A stretch of DNA of 64,000 nucleotides from Enhydrobacter sp. (lineage in GTDB: Bacteria; Pseudomonadota; Alphaproteobacteria; Reyranellales; Reyranellaceae): positions 4,090,473 to 4,154,472 of the forward strand of contig CP075528.1 in the NCBI GenBank assembly GCA_025808875.1. The letters are read 5' to 3'. Below, in pieces: positions 41,433 to 50,826 of this stretch. Position numbers and translations under genes: made by a program. Each line of letters starts with the position of its first letter. Within the stretch, counting starts at the first letter, position 1. The notes under the pieces are model-generated. The model did no database searches and was not told the DNA's origin. It saw nothing but the letters and a program-made list of their open reading frames with translations.

Positions 41433-42190
41433 GCCAGTCGGAGCGCATCGCCAAGCGGCTGGCGCGCGCGGGCCTGTGCTCGCGCCGCGACGCCGAGCGC
41501 TGGATCGCCGCCGGCCGCGTCGCCGTCGACGGCAAGGTGCTCGACACGCCGGCCTTCGTCGTCACCGACAAGAGCCGTATCGAAGTCGACGGCAAGCCGC
41601 TGCCCGACGCCGACCGGCCGCGGCTGTGGCGCTACCATAAGCCGCCAGGCGAACTCGTCACGGCGCGCGATCCGCAAGGACGCAAGACGGTGTTCGACGC
41701 CCTGCCCAAGTCGATGCCGCGCACCATCGCGGTCGGTCGGCTCGACTACAATTCGGAAGGCCTGTTGCTGCTCACCAACGACGGCGGGCTGGCGCGCCGC
41801 CTCGAATTGCCGGCCAACGGCTGGGTGCGCCGCTACCGTGCCCGCGTGCATGGCGAGGTCGATCCGGAGCGGCTAGCCGGCCTCGAGAACGGCCTCACCG
41901 TCGATGGCGTGCGCTATGGCCCAATCAAGGCACAACTCGACCGCCAGCAGCGCTCAAACGCCTGGCTCGACATCGCGCTGGCCGAAGGCAAGAACCGCGA
42001 GGTGCGCAAGGTCCTCGCGCATCTCGACCTGCCGGTGGTGCGTCTGATCCGCGTCGCCTTCGGCCCTTTCCAGCTCGGCGAGCTGGAGCGCGGCCAGATC
42101 GAGGAGATGCCGGCGCAGGCGCTCGACAAGCTGCTGGGACTCAAGTCCCCGCGCAAGCAAGGCTGGGCGAAGCCGCGACGCCGGCGATGA
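41429..42190 (+). CDS. Pseudouridine synthase, RsuA/RluB/E/F type
   Basis: A 253-residue enzyme. The S4 RNA-binding domain comes first (RIAKRLARAGLCSRRDAERW, about residues 6-25). The catalytic domain follows with GRLDYNSEGLLLLTNDGGLA, where the catalytic Asp is in RLDYNSEG (about residue 104). The C-terminus GKNREVRKVLAHLDLPVVRL is the family's GxxxRQxR-like motif. It isomerises a uridine in 23S (RluB-like) or 16S rRNA. It overlaps its neighbours by 4 bp on each side and is co-expressed with rsmD. Confidence 0.93.
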   Translation: MSQSERIAKRLARAGLCSRRDAERWIAAGRVAVDGKVLDTPAFVVTDKSRIEVDGKPLPDADRPRLWRYHKPPGELVTARDPQGRKTVFDALPKSMPRTIAVGRLDYNSEGLLLLTNDGGLARRLELPANGWVRRYRARVHGEVDPERLAGLENGLTVDGVRYGPIKAQLDRQQRSNAWLDIALAEGKNREVRKVLAHLDLPVVRLIRVAFGPFQLGELERGQIEEMPAQALDKLLGLKSPRKQGWAKPRRRR

Positions 42191-42756
42191 TCAGGATCGT
42201 CGCGGGCAAGCATCGCGGTCGTGCCCTCGCCTCGCCCGAGGGGCTTGCGACGCGGCCGACCTCGAGTCGTGCCCGCGAGGCCCTGTTCAACATCCTGGCT
42301 CACGCCAACTGGCGCAGTGACGGGACCTCGCCGCTGATCGAGGCGCGCGTCCTCGACGCCTTCGCCGGCTCCGGTGCGCTGGGGCTCGAGGCGCTGTCGC
42401 GCGGCGCAGCGCATGCCACCTTCTTCGACACCGATCCTGCAGCGATCAAGCTGATCGGCGAGAATCTGCGCAAGCTCGGCGAAACCGCCCGCGCCAAGGT
42501 GGTGCGCGCCGACGCCACCCGGCCGCCGCCCGGCCGCGAGCCCTGCGACCTCGTCTTCCTCGACCCACCCTACCGGACGGGTCTCGCCGCCCAGGCGGCA
42601 ATGGCGCTCGCCGACGCGGGCTGGATCGCCGCTGACGCGATTGTGACCGTCGAACTGGCTTCCAACGAGGACCTGGTTCCGCCTTCCGGTTTCGAGGCGA
42701 TTGACGAACGTCGCTACGGTGCGGCCAAGATTGTCGTCCTGAAAATGACGCCATGA
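42187..42756 (+). CDS. rsmD: 16S rRNA (guanine(966)-N2)-methyltransferase RsmD
   Basis: A 189-residue SAM methyltransferase. IRIVAGKHRGRALASPEGLA is the characteristic start, VLDAFAGSGALGLEALSRGA the SAM-binding motif I, and VFLDPPYRTG (about residues 123-132) the catalytic DPPY motif. It methylates G966 in assembled 30S subunits. It overlaps the pseudouridine synthase and the phosphatase genes by 4 bp each, so it lies in an RNA-modification operon. Confidence 0.95.
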   Translation: MIRIVAGKHRGRALASPEGLATRPTSSRAREALFNILAHANWRSDGTSPLIEARVLDAFAGSGALGLEALSRGAAHATFFDTDPAAIKLIGENLRKLGETARAKVVRADATRPPPGREPCDLVFLDPPYRTGLAAQAAMALADAGWIAADAIVTVELASNEDLVPPSGFEAIDERRYGAAKIVVLKMTP

Positions 42757-43364
42757 CCCTCGTCGCTCCCCTCTACATGCTGCGCCATGGCGAAACTGCC
42801 TGGAATACCGAGCGGCGCATGCAGGGCACCAAGGACTCGCCCCTGACCGAGCGCGGCCGCTCCCAGGCCCTGGCGGTGGCGCGGGCGCTCAAGGCCGAGC
42901 TGGCGCTCAAGCCCGGCCCGACGGTGTTCTGGCGCAGCCCACTCGGCCGCACGCGCGAAACGGCCGACATCATCGGCCGCGAACTCGACCTGCCGCCGCA
43001 GGACTGGCGCGACGACGAGCGCCTGGTCGAGCTCTGCTACGGCGAATGGGAAGGCTTCAACTGGAAGGAGATCGAGGCCCACACGCCCAACGCGCTCGCC
43101 GACTGGAAGGCCGACCCCCACGGCTTCTGCCCGCCCGGCGGCGAGACCCACTTCGAACTGCGCCGCCGGTCGGCCTCGTTCCTCGCTGAGGTCGCCACCA
43201 TGGGCGTGCGCGCGGTCGTCGTCGGCCATGGCGTGAGCGGCGCCGTCGTGCGCGGCCTCAATCTCGGCCTCGACGCCCAGGCGATGTTCGTGCTGGAGAA
43301 GCCGCAGGACGCCTTCTTCCGCCTCACCGCGGGTGCCGAGGAGCGCATCAGCTGCGAATGGTGA
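42753..43364 (+). CDS. Histidine phosphatase-family protein
   Basis: A 203-residue phosphoglycerate-mutase-like protein. The catalytic RHG is in LYMLRHGETAWNTERRMQGT (residues 7-26), the Arg pair in WRSPLGRTRETADII (about 66-80), and the distal His in VVVGHGVSGAVVRGL (about 151-165). The ES loop LVELCYGEWEGFNWKEI is typical of cofactor-independent phosphatases. The substrate is unknown (phospho-sugar or phospho-nucleotide type is common). Last gene of the cluster. Confidence 0.9.
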   Translation: MTLVAPLYMLRHGETAWNTERRMQGTKDSPLTERGRSQALAVARALKAELALKPGPTVFWRSPLGRTRETADIIGRELDLPPQDWRDDERLVELCYGEWEGFNWKEIEAHTPNALADWKADPHGFCPPGGETHFELRRRSASFLAEVATMGVRAVVVGHGVSGAVVRGLNLGLDAQAMFVLEKPQDAFFRLTAGAEERISCEW

Positions 43365-43529
43365 GACACCGGCCTGTGGAGGAGTGGACGGCGAGGACTC
43401 CAGGGGACTGCGAGGATTCGAGGACGAATCGCCTCGGACGCCGATGCCACCGCGATCCGACCTGTCCTCGGGGGTGAGGACTCACCGAAGACGCCGACGG
43501 GCCTCCACTCCCGTCGGAACGACTTCAGC
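43365..43529. other. Short intergenic region between convergent genes
   Basis: A 165-bp gap. It contains repeated GAGGACT/GAGGATTCGAGGAC-type short motifs but no clear terminator or ORF. Confidence 0.4.
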
Positions 43530-43937
43530 CTAACCCCGCGCCAGTCGCGCAGTGCGGCCGCAGCCGCTGGTCTCCTTGACGGTCAGGACGCCGCCCTGAA
43601 CGGTCACGGCCAGCCTCCCCTCGCGACGGTCGGTGCCGCGCACCGAGGCGACGGCCAACAGCGAGAACGGGCCGCTGGTCTTCGCCATGCCGTGGATCTG
43701 CCACAGACCCGGCGTGGGCGGCGGCGGCGCGCTCTTCTTCGGATTGGGCACGGGGCCGCGCGCCGTGGTGTCGAAGGCGCTGCCGTCGACGATGTTGGAT
43801 TCGATGGTCAGCACATAGTCGAGCGGCGCATTGCACGAGCCGCCATCGCTGGTGCCGCGCCATTCACCGTCGAGCGGGGCCGTCTGCGCCGCCAGTGGCG
43901 TCGCGAGAAGCAGGAACAGCGCCAGGATCTTCATCAT
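43530..43937 (-). CDS. Small secreted hypothetical protein
   Basis: A 135-residue protein with a signal peptide ([18 protein letters not shown]). The mature part is beta-rich and contains four cysteines or nearby candidates ([20 protein letters not shown]) and a Pro-rich loop ([11 protein letters not shown]). No domain recognised. The first ATG overlaps the mutL stop by 4 bp (ATGA), so it is translated with mutL, although the two have no known functional link. Confidence 0.7.
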   Translation of the reverse strand: MMKILALFLLLATPLAAQTAPLDGEWRGTSDGGSCNAPLDYVLTIESNIVDGSAFDTTARGPVPNPKKSAPPPPTPGLWQIHGMAKTSGPFSLLAVASVRGTDRREGRLAVTVQGGVLTVKETSGCGRTARLARG

Positions 43938-45703
43938 CGTCTTCCGAACAGCCGCTCGATGTCGGCCAGCTTGAGTTCGACGTAGGTCGGGCGGCCATGA
44001 TTGCATTGACCGGAACGGGGCGTCGCTTCCATCTGGCGCAGGAGCGCATTCATCTCCTCGACGGTCAGGCGCCGGCCGGCACGCACCGAGGTGTGGCAGG
44101 CGAGCGTTCCGCACACCTCCTCGACCTTCTCCTTCAGCGACAGATGATCGCCCATCTCCGCGAGCTCGTCGGCGAGATCGCGCACCAGCCCCTGTATGTC
44201 GGCCTCGCCGAGCAGCGCCGGCGTCTCGCGCACCACGATCGCGCCAAGGCCGAAAGGTTCCAGAACCAGCCCCATCTCGGCGAGCTCAGCGGCACGCTGC
44301 GTCAGGCGACGCGCACCATCCTCGCCGACTTCGACTACCTCGGGCAGCAGCAGCGCCTGACGCTTGACCCCCTCGGCCTCGAGCTGGTGCTTGAGCTTCT
44401 CGTGCAGCAGGCGTTCGTGCGCGGCGTGCTGGTCGACGATCACCACACCCTGGTCGGTCTGGGCGACGATGTAGGTCTCATGGAGCTGCGCCCGCGCCAC
44501 GCCCAGCGGATAGGCTTGCGTCTCGCCATTGGCGGCCGGCTCTTCGGCTCGCGCCGAGGGCTCGGCAAGCGGCGCCATGAACGGCGCCGCCGCGTCCGCG
44601 AGCCCGCGCGGCATCGAGGCTGTACGGCCATTGCTGAGCGGCAGCGGCGAGGAAAAGCCCGTGTGCGGCCGAAAGGCACCGAGGGCTGCATCGGCCACCG
44701 TCGTGCTGGCGCGATGACCGGCCGCCGACAAGGCGGTGCGCAGGGCGCCGACGATCAGACCACGCACGATGCCGGCGTCCCGGAACCTCACCTCCGTCTT
44801 CGCCGGGTGGACGTTGACGTCGACCAGTTCGGTCGGAGCTTCGAGGAACAGCGCGACCATGGGATGGCGGTCGCGCGCCAGCAGATCCTGGTAGGCACCG
44901 CGTACGGCGCCGGCCAGCAGTTTGTCGCGTACTGGCCTTCCGTTGACGAAAAGGTACTGGTGCTGCGCCGTCGGCCGATTGAGAGTCGGCAGGCCGGCGA
45001 AGCCCGTCAGCCTGAAGCCCTCGCGGTTGGCATCGATCTCCACCGCGTTGCTCGAGAAGTCGCGTCCCATGATCGCGGCCAGACGCTCGAGCTGCGAGAC
45101 CGCCATCGGCAAGTCGAGCAAGGTGCGCTCCTCGCTCTCCAACCGGAAGGAGATATCGGGATGCGCCATGGCGAGTCGTCGCAAGGCATCGGCGACGTGA
45201 CTCGACTCGGTGCGCGGCTCCTTGAGGAACTTCAGCCGAGCGGGCGTCGCGAAGAAGAGATCGCGCACCTCGACGCGCGTCCCCGGTGGGTGGGCGACGG
45301 GCCTTGGCTCGCCTTTTCGACCGCCGTCTATGGCCAAGCTGAAGGCGCTGTCGGCGACCACCGGGCGCGAAGTGATGGTGAAGCGGCTGACCGAGGCGAT
45401 CGACGGCAATGCCTCGCCGCGGAAACCGAGCGTGCGGATGTGGGCGAGATCATCATCGGGCAGCTTGGACGTGCAGTGCCGCTCAACGGCGAGCTTGAGC
45501 TCCTCGGGTGACATGCCGACACCGTCGTCGACCACCGAGAGGAAGGTGCGCCCACCTTCCTTCAACACGACGGCGATGCGCCTGGCGCCGGCGTCGATGG
45601 CGTTCTCGACCAGTTCCTTTACGGCACTCGCCGGCCGCTCGACGACCTCGCCGGCAGCGATTTGGTTGACCAGGGTGGAGGGAAGGCGTCGCAGCGCGCT
45701 CAT
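43934..45703 (-). CDS. mutL: DNA mismatch repair protein MutL (endonuclease type)
   Basis: A 589-residue MutL. The N-terminal GHKL ATPase has [28 protein letters not shown] and the ATP lid [13 protein letters not shown]. The C-terminal nuclease domain has [12 protein letters not shown] (the DQHA(x)2E(x)4E metal motif, about residues 428-439), CHTSVRAG and the CNHGRP zinc motif. So this is an endonuclease-competent MutL, as in species lacking MutH. It acts with MutS to nick the new strand. The secreted protein gene follows by a 4-bp overlap; pgi is 12 bp upstream. Confidence 0.96.
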   Translation of the reverse strand: MSALRRLPSTLVNQIAAGEVVERPASAVKELVENAIDAGARRIAVVLKEGGRTFLSVVDDGVGMSPEELKLAVERHCTSKLPDDDLAHIRTLGFRGEALPSIASVSRFTITSRPVVADSAFSLAIDGGRKGEPRPVAHPPGTRVEVRDLFFATPARLKFLKEPRTESSHVADALRRLAMAHPDISFRLESEERTLLDLPMAVSQLERLAAIMGRDFSSNAVEIDANREGFRLTGFAGLPTLNRPTAQHQYLFVNGRPVRDKLLAGAVRGAYQDLLARDRHPMVALFLEAPTELVDVNVHPAKTEVRFRDAGIVRGLIVGALRTALSAAGHRASTTVADAALGAFRPHTGFSSPLPLSNGRTASMPRGLADAAAPFMAPLAEPSARAEEPAANGETQAYPLGVARAQLHETYIVAQTDQGVVIVDQHAAHERLLHEKLKHQLEAEGVKRQALLLPEVVEVGEDGARRLTQRAAELAEMGLVLEPFGLGAIVVRETPALLGEADIQGLVRDLADELAEMGDHLSLKEKVEEVCGTLACHTSVRAGRRLTVEEMNALLRQMEATPRSGQCNHGRPTYVELKLADIERLFGRR

Positions 45704-45715
45704 CGGGAGCGCAGT

Positions 45716-47014
45716 CTACGGCTTTCGCCTCTGGGAAAGATACTGGCGGGTGAGCACCTTGGCGTCCTCGACGCGAGGCTGGTCGAAGGCGTCGATCTTC
45801 CACAGATGGGCAGCGAAGATCGTCTCCAGCATGAAATGCATCATCAGCGCACCCATCGTGCGTTCGTCGACTTCTCTGACCCGGATCGTGCGCGTCGGCC
45901 GACCGGCCGCGACGGTCGTACCCGCTGTGGCGTCGGCCTCGGCCAGCAACAGGTCGCCCATCGTGTTGCCCGCGAGATACTCGAGCGCCTTGTCACCGCC
46001 CACCGACATCCGATGTCCCTGCCCCGCCGTGTCCTGGATCAGGAAGGTGAAGAGCTTGTCGGCCGGCCCGCCGAGATAGAGCTGGACCTGGCTGTGCTGG
46101 TCGACCGTGCCCAGGGCGACGGCCGGTGTCGTCCCCAAGCCGTCCTTGCCCAGACTCTCGGCCCAGATCTGACGGTACCAGGAGGCGAAAGTATTCAGCC
46201 GATCGACGTAAGGCATCAGCACGCTGATGTTGATGCCCTTCTCGCGCGCCAGACCGACATTGAGCGCCGCCCCCGATGCCGGCGCGATGCCGGCGACGTC
46301 GTTGGCCGCCAGCACCGGATCGAGCACGCTCGCCGCGCCCTCGCGCACGGCCGCGGCATCGACGCCCGCGATCATGGCGGGCAGCATGCCGACCAGTGAC
46401 AGGGCCGAGAACCGGCCGCCGACCTTCGGGTCGTGCTCGAGTACGGTGGCGCCGAGCCGCTCGGCTAGGCGCCGCAGCGGATTGTCGGTCGCCTCGGTGA
46501 TGGCGATCATGTGGCGGCCTATGGCGGCCTTGCCAACCCTGGCTTCGAGGGCCCCGAGGATCGCGAAGAGCTGCGCCAATGTTTCCGGCGTACCACCGGA
46601 TTTGGAGATCGGGATGAATCCGGTACGGTCCAAGGGCAGCCGGGACAACAGTTCCGCGTAGGTCGCCGGATCGACGTTGTCCATGAACCACAGCTTGGGG
46701 CGGCCCGGCGCGGGGCCAAAGCCCCGGTCCTTCAACGCCACCAGCGTCTTGCCGCTCAAGCTGGAGCCGCCCATGCCCATCACAACGACATGCTCGAACT
46801 CCGCGAAGCGATCGGCATGGGGCTTCAGCGCCGCGAGATCGTCACGCCGCGCCGGCAGCCTGAGCAGAGGCAGTTCGTTGCTGTCGTGCCAATGGCGAAG
46901 CTTGTCGAGCGCAGGCCCAAGCTCGCTCATGGCGCGCTCGAGACTGGCCCGCGACAACCCGTGCCGACCGATCGACTCTTCCAACGCGTCGTCGATGCTG
47001 TGTCGATAGTGCAT
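45716..47014 (-). CDS. pgi: Glucose-6-phosphate isomerase (Pgi), short form
   Basis: A 432-residue isomerase. GMGGSSLSGKTLVALK is the phosphate-binding loop, FIPISKSGGTPETLAQLFAI (about residues 133-152) the conserved SKSGGTxET motif, and GGRFSALSLVGMLPA the second half of the active site. The enzyme interconverts glucose-6-phosphate and fructose-6-phosphate. It is shorter than the enterobacterial enzyme (about 550). It sits between mutL and the M16 peptidase pair. Confidence 0.92.
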   Translation of the reverse strand: MHYRHSIDDALEESIGRHGLSRASLERAMSELGPALDKLRHWHDSNELPLLRLPARRDDLAALKPHADRFAEFEHVVVMGMGGSSLSGKTLVALKDRGFGPAPGRPKLWFMDNVDPATYAELLSRLPLDRTGFIPISKSGGTPETLAQLFAILGALEARVGKAAIGRHMIAITEATDNPLRRLAERLGATVLEHDPKVGGRFSALSLVGMLPAMIAGVDAAAVREGAASVLDPVLAANDVAGIAPASGAALNVGLAREKGINISVLMPYVDRLNTFASWYRQIWAESLGKDGLGTTPAVALGTVDQHSQVQLYLGGPADKLFTFLIQDTAGQGHRMSVGGDKALEYLAGNTMGDLLLAEADATAGTTVAAGRPTRTIRVREVDERTMGALMMHFMLETIFAAHLWKIDAFDQPRVEDAKVLTRQYLSQRRKP

Positions 47015-47023
47015 ACGCGACCT

Positions 47024-48352
47024 CTAGGGTTCGGCGCGAAGGCCAATGGGTTTACCGACTACGACCGAGGTAACGACGTCGTCGCGCAAAAGCTGCCGGG
47101 CCATTCGCCGGACGTCCTGGAGCGTCACGGCCTCGATGAGCGACGAACGCTTCTGCAGATAGTCGCGGGCCAGGCCATCGACCTGCATGCTGTGCAGGAG
47201 GCCCGCAACGGACGCCGAGGAATCGAGCGAAACGGGCAGGGAGCCGCTCAGGTAGGTCTTGGCGTCGGCCAGTTCCTGCGGCACAACCCCGTCGTCGCGA
47301 AGTCGAGCCATCTCGCCACGAATGACACGGATCGCTTCCGCCACGCGCTCGTTGGCGCTCGCTGTGGAGACCACCAGCAGAGAGGCCTTCGTGTTAGGAC
47401 GCAGTCCGGCCGACACGCCGTAGGCAAGGCCGCGTTTCTCGCGTACTTCGTCGAACAGTCTCGACTGCTGCCCTCCTCCCCCGAGGATGTGGGTCATGAC
47501 GGAGGCGGGAAACCAATCCGGATGGTTGCGCGTCACGGCCGGCACGGCGATCCGAACCGCGCTCTGTGGCACTGGTCGTTCGACAACCACTGTCCGAGGG
47601 CGCATCGGAGGTGCCCAACCCGGCGGAGACGGCTTGGCAGCGCCGGCGGGCAACATGCCGAACGTCCGATCCAGCAGACGGCTCAGATCCGCCTCGTCGA
47701 TATCGCCAACCGCCGCGACGACCATCCCGGTGCGATCTAGGACAGCGGTGGCGCGGGACTTGACATCGTCGCGCGTCAGAGTGCGCAGAGCCTCGCGCAT
47801 GCCGCTGCTGTCGGTGGCATAGGGGTGGCCCGCGAATACGATCTCCGACAGCGTCCGCTCGGCGACCGAGGCCGGCCGCTGTTCCGCCTGATTGAGCCCG
47901 GCGATAAACTGGGCGCGGCGGCGCTCCAGCATGTCCTCATCGAAGCGCGGTGCATCGAGCGCCAACCGCAAGAGTTCGAACCCTTCATCGCGCTTGGCGG
48001 AAAGCGTGCGCAGGCTGCCGGTCGTCCGATCGAGCGAGGCGCCGAAACTCAGAGAAGCCGATGCCTCTTCCTGGCGGCGGCGGAATGCCTGCGCATCGAG
48101 GGCTCCGGCACCGTCCGTAAGCAGCGACGCCATCAAGCTCGTCACGCCCTTCTGCTGCCGGGGCTCCAGCGCCGTACCGTCGGCAAATGAAAAAGACAGC
48201 GTGACGATCGGTACGTTCCTGTCCTCTACGAGCCAGGCCTTGATGCCGAGCGGGGTCGTTACCTCCTTGATGTCGATGGCCCATGCACGCCCCGTGACCA
48301 GGATCGCGGCACTCGCCCACAGCAGCACGATCGCCAGCCGACCGAGGTTCAT
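47024..48352 (-). CDS. M16-family peptidase partner, inactive-type subunit
   Basis: A 442-residue protein with a signal peptide (LAIVLLWASAAILVTGRAWA). It keeps the M16 fold (PATVAERT-like and VREKRGLAYGVSAGLRPNTK motifs), but at the position of the zinc-binding HxxEH it has QQKGVTSLMASLL, so the metal site is missing. Such subunits pair with an active partner to form a clamshell peptidase. The active subunit gene lies directly upstream and overlaps by 4 bp. Confidence 0.88.
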   Translation of the reverse strand: MNLGRLAIVLLWASAAILVTGRAWAIDIKEVTTPLGIKAWLVEDRNVPIVTLSFSFADGTALEPRQQKGVTSLMASLLTDGAGALDAQAFRRRQEEASASLSFGASLDRTTGSLRTLSAKRDEGFELLRLALDAPRFDEDMLERRRAQFIAGLNQAEQRPASVAERTLSEIVFAGHPYATDSSGMREALRTLTRDDVKSRATAVLDRTGMVVAAVGDIDEADLSRLLDRTFGMLPAGAAKPSPPGWAPPMRPRTVVVERPVPQSAVRIAVPAVTRNHPDWFPASVMTHILGGGGQQSRLFDEVREKRGLAYGVSAGLRPNTKASLLVVSTASANERVAEAIRVIRGEMARLRDDGVVPQELADAKTYLSGSLPVSLDSSASVAGLLHSMQVDGLARDYLQKRSSLIEAVTLQDVRRMARQLLRDDVVTSVVVGKPIGLRAEP

Positions 48353-49728
48353 CGGCCGCCCTCCGCCGGAGTCAGCAACGAGGTGATACTTCCATCGTCC
48401 CGCCAGACGCTGCGGGCGGCGGCGAGTACATCGGCAGGGCCGACCGCGGCGATCCGCTGAGGCCACTCATCGATGTCGGCGATTGTACCGCCTGTACTCA
48501 ACATGGTGCCGTAGAGGCGCGGCCCGCTCGAAAGAGAGTCCTGGGAATAGATCGCTCCAGCGAGAAGCTGGTTCTGAGCGCGCTCCACCTCGTCAGGCGC
48601 GACGCCCTCGTCGAGCAGGCGCGACAGCTGATCGCGGACGGCCTCCTCGATCTGCGCCACCTTCGCTTGTGGTGCCGGATGGATCGACAGGCCGAACGTC
48701 GTGATGCCGAGGCTGAACGGGCTGTAGCTCGCCCATGCCGACAATGCGATTCTGTCACGGGCGACCAGCGCTCGCGACAGCCGGCTGGTCTCGCTGCCGC
48801 CGAACAGGTAGGCCAGCACCTGAAGCGCATGCGTGTACCGGCTCTCCCCAACTCGAAGGGAAGGCGCGAGGTAATCACGCATCCATCGCGGCTCGGCGAC
48901 ACGCGCGTCCGCGCGCACCACACGGTGCGGCAGGCCGGTGCCTCCTGTGCTCGGGCGACGTCGAGGCTCGACCCGCCTCGCCCCAATGGGGCCATAGAAT
49001 TGTTCGGCGAGTTTCCGAACCGACTCGACGGTAGCATCGCCGGCGACGATCAACACGGCATTGTTCGGCGAATAGTGCCGGCGATAAAACGCCATGAGTT
49101 CATTGACCCCAAGGCGGCGTATGTCGTCGACATACCCGATCACCGGCATGCCGTATGGTCGCCCGTGACCGAACAGTTGCTCGCGAACCGCCTCGCCGAG
49201 CAGTGCCCCAGGCACGTTGTCGACGCGTGTACGGCGCTCCTCGAGCACGACCTGGCGCTCCGGCGTCACTTCCTTTTCGAGAATGCGCAGGTTGGTCATG
49301 CGGTCCGCTTCCATACGCATGATCAGTTCAAGTCGATCGGCGGCGATCGTCTGGTGGTAGCCTGTCGAATCGAAGCTGGTATAGGCGTTGCTCCGTCCAC
49401 CGTGGCGGGAAACGAGGCGCGAGAATTCGTTCGGTCCGACCGCGGCGGTTCCCTTGAACATCATGTGTTCGAGAAAGTGCGCGATGCCCGTCCTGCCGAG
49501 CGTCTCGTCGGCGCTGCCGACCTTGTAGACCACGAGCTGATTGACGATCGGGGCCCGGGACGACGACAGGACCACCACCTGCAGGCCGTTTCCGAGAACG
49601 AAGCTCTCGGCCGGTCGACGCCGTACGGTGAGCAGTCCGGCCATCGTCGACCGCGGCGAAAGGGCCGCAGCGCCCGCCAGCAAACCGCCAATGAAGGCGC
49701 GGCGGTCGAGCTTCGGCGGCGTTCTCAG
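48349..49728 (-). CDS. Active M16 zinc metallopeptidase with Tat-like signal
   Basis: A protein of about 459 residues with an intact inverted zinc motif HFLEHMMFKG and the downstream Glu, so it is catalytic. The N-terminus, read from a CTG at 49728, holds a twin-arginine signal: KLDRRAFIGGLLAGAAALSP. The CTG is preceded by GGAGGGAAT at ideal spacing and overlaps the upstream stop (CTGA), which supports it over the TTG at 49683 that would delete the signal. The pair with the following inactive subunit suggests a periplasmic heterodimeric peptidase, comparable to PqqF- or YmxG-type enzymes. Confidence 0.82.
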   Translation of the reverse strand: MRTPPKLDRRAFIGGLLAGAAALSPRSTMAGLLTVRRRPAESFVLGNGLQVVVLSSSRAPIVNQLVVYKVGSADETLGRTGIAHFLEHMMFKGTAAVGPNEFSRLVSRHGGRSNAYTSFDSTGYHQTIAADRLELIMRMEADRMTNLRILEKEVTPERQVVLEERRTRVDNVPGALLGEAVREQLFGHGRPYGMPVIGYVDDIRRLGVNELMAFYRRHYSPNNAVLIVAGDATVESVRKLAEQFYGPIGARRVEPRRRPSTGGTGLPHRVVRADARVAEPRWMRDYLAPSLRVGESRYTHALQVLAYLFGGSETSRLSRALVARDRIALSAWASYSPFSLGITTFGLSIHPAPQAKVAQIEEAVRDQLSRLLDEGVAPDEVERAQNQLLAGAIYSQDSLSSGPRLYGTMLSTGGTIADIDEWPQRIAAVGPADVLAAARSVWRDDGSITSLLTPAEGGR

Positions 49729-50309
49729 AAGATTCCCTCCAGCAGACCCCGCTTGCGCCGCTGGATGGTCGGCGTCGGACCGGCAGCCGGCTGCCCGGTC
49801 GCCTGCGCTTCACGCAGCCGCTGCTGCTCCCTGCCGGGGTCGAGAACGACACCGGGCGGCGGCGGGTCCTGCCAGAAGATCAGATTGTCGATGAACGACT
49901 TGTCGCCTTCGGCGATGGTGCGCGAATCGCGATTGACCTGCGCTCGAATATTGGGATCGACACCGCCTGCGCTGGCCCGTGCAATCAGCGCCTGTTCCGA
50001 TGCATCGCCCACCCGCGTTGCTCCAGTTGCCGCCGCTCCCGTGCGTTGCTGGACGCGTCCCGCCAAGGTCGGCGAGAGCGCCTCCTTGGCCTGATCGGCC
50101 GGAGACGTCTCTTGCGGCCTGGGCTCGCCAGGCCGCGGGGGTCTCAATTCGGCGTTGGGCGGCATGGTGAGGGGCGAGTGCGAGACGATCCGAAACTCGT
50201 CCGGAGATATCTTCTTTGCACCGCCGAGATTCTCGAAGGCACTGCAGCCGCCCAGCGCCACAGCCGCCAAGGCGATTGCACTCGTCGATTTCAACAGTAT
50301 CCGTTGCAT
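49725..50309 (-). CDS. DUF3035 lipoprotein (BamF-type candidate)
   Basis: A 194-residue lipoprotein. The signal ends LAAVALGGC (lipobox LGGC near residues 19-22), and the mature part has DEFRIVSHSPLTMPPNAELR, PPRPGEPRPQE and FIDNLIFWQDPPPPG. These are the DUF3035 pattern of alphaproteobacteria, where the family has been linked to the outer-membrane beta-barrel assembly machinery. The ATG at 50309 is chosen for the lipobox. LspA, which processes lipoproteins, is encoded just upstream in the same operon. Confidence 0.82.
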   Translation of the reverse strand: MQRILLKSTSAIALAAVALGGCSAFENLGGAKKISPDEFRIVSHSPLTMPPNAELRPPRPGEPRPQETSPADQAKEALSPTLAGRVQQRTGAAATGATRVGDASEQALIARASAGGVDPNIRAQVNRDSRTIAEGDKSFIDNLIFWQDPPPPGVVLDPGREQQRLREAQATGQPAAGPTPTIQRRKRGLLEGIF

Positions 50310-50343
50310 GCCAATCCGCTTCTGTCCGCCGAAGATGGCCTTA

Positions 50344-50826
50344 TCAGGGCGCGCGCTCTTTCTCGCCAAGCAGGGAGTCGATCAACATCAGGCCGACACC
50401 CACGACGATCGCCGAATCGGCGATGTTGAACGCCGGCCAGTGCCATTGACCCACGTAGAAATCGGCAAAATCGAACACCGCTCCCCAGCGGGCGCGATCG
50501 ATAACATTGCCGATGGCGCCGCCCATGACAAGGCCGATACCCCATCCCCCGAGGAGGCGATCAGTTCGCCGCAGCCATATGAACAGGCCCAGGCAAACCC
50601 CGATCGCCACGCCCGACAGGACCCAAGGCGGCAAGGCCCGATCGCCGCCCAGAATCCCGAAACTGACGCCCCGATTCCAGACGATGACCAAGCGAAAGAA
50701 GTCATCGATCACCGGCACGATGGCGCCGGCCTTCAGGAGATAGCGCAACAGCAATTCCTTCGACACCTGGTCGACCGCTACCGTCAGGGCGACCAGGATC
50801 ATGGCGTGCCGGTCGATTCGCCTCAC
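50344..50826 (-). CDS. lspA: Lipoprotein signal peptidase LspA (signal peptidase II)
   Basis: A 160-residue membrane aspartyl protease with four helices. The catalytic aspartates are in GGAIGNVIDRARWGAVFDFADF and FNIADSAIVVGVG. The NR-type loop VIVWNRGVSFGILGG matches the family. It cleaves the signal peptide of diacylglyceryl-prolipoproteins. The GTG start at 50826 overlaps the ileS stop (GTGA) and gives the normal length; ATG at 50802 would cut the first helix. It is followed by a DUF3035 lipoprotein gene, a natural substrate. Confidence 0.94.
   Translation of the reverse strand: MRRIDRHAMILVALTVAVDQVSKELLLRYLLKAGAIVPVIDDFFRLVIVWNRGVSFGILGGDRALPPWVLSGVAIGVCLGLFIWLRRTDRLLGGWGIGLVMGGAIGNVIDRARWGAVFDFADFYVGQWHWPAFNIADSAIVVGVGLMLIDSLLGEKERAP

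Noticed and set aside
40688-42190. 500-codon apparent fusion of the amidotransferase region and the pseudouridine synthase
   Set aside because: The first half is an out-of-frame shadow of the 40716-41432 gene. The S4 domain start at 41429 is the true start, so there is no fusion.
43895-45511. 538-codon ORF opposite mutL
   Set aside because: A His/Arg/Gln-rich shadow of mutL on the other strand, with no motif.
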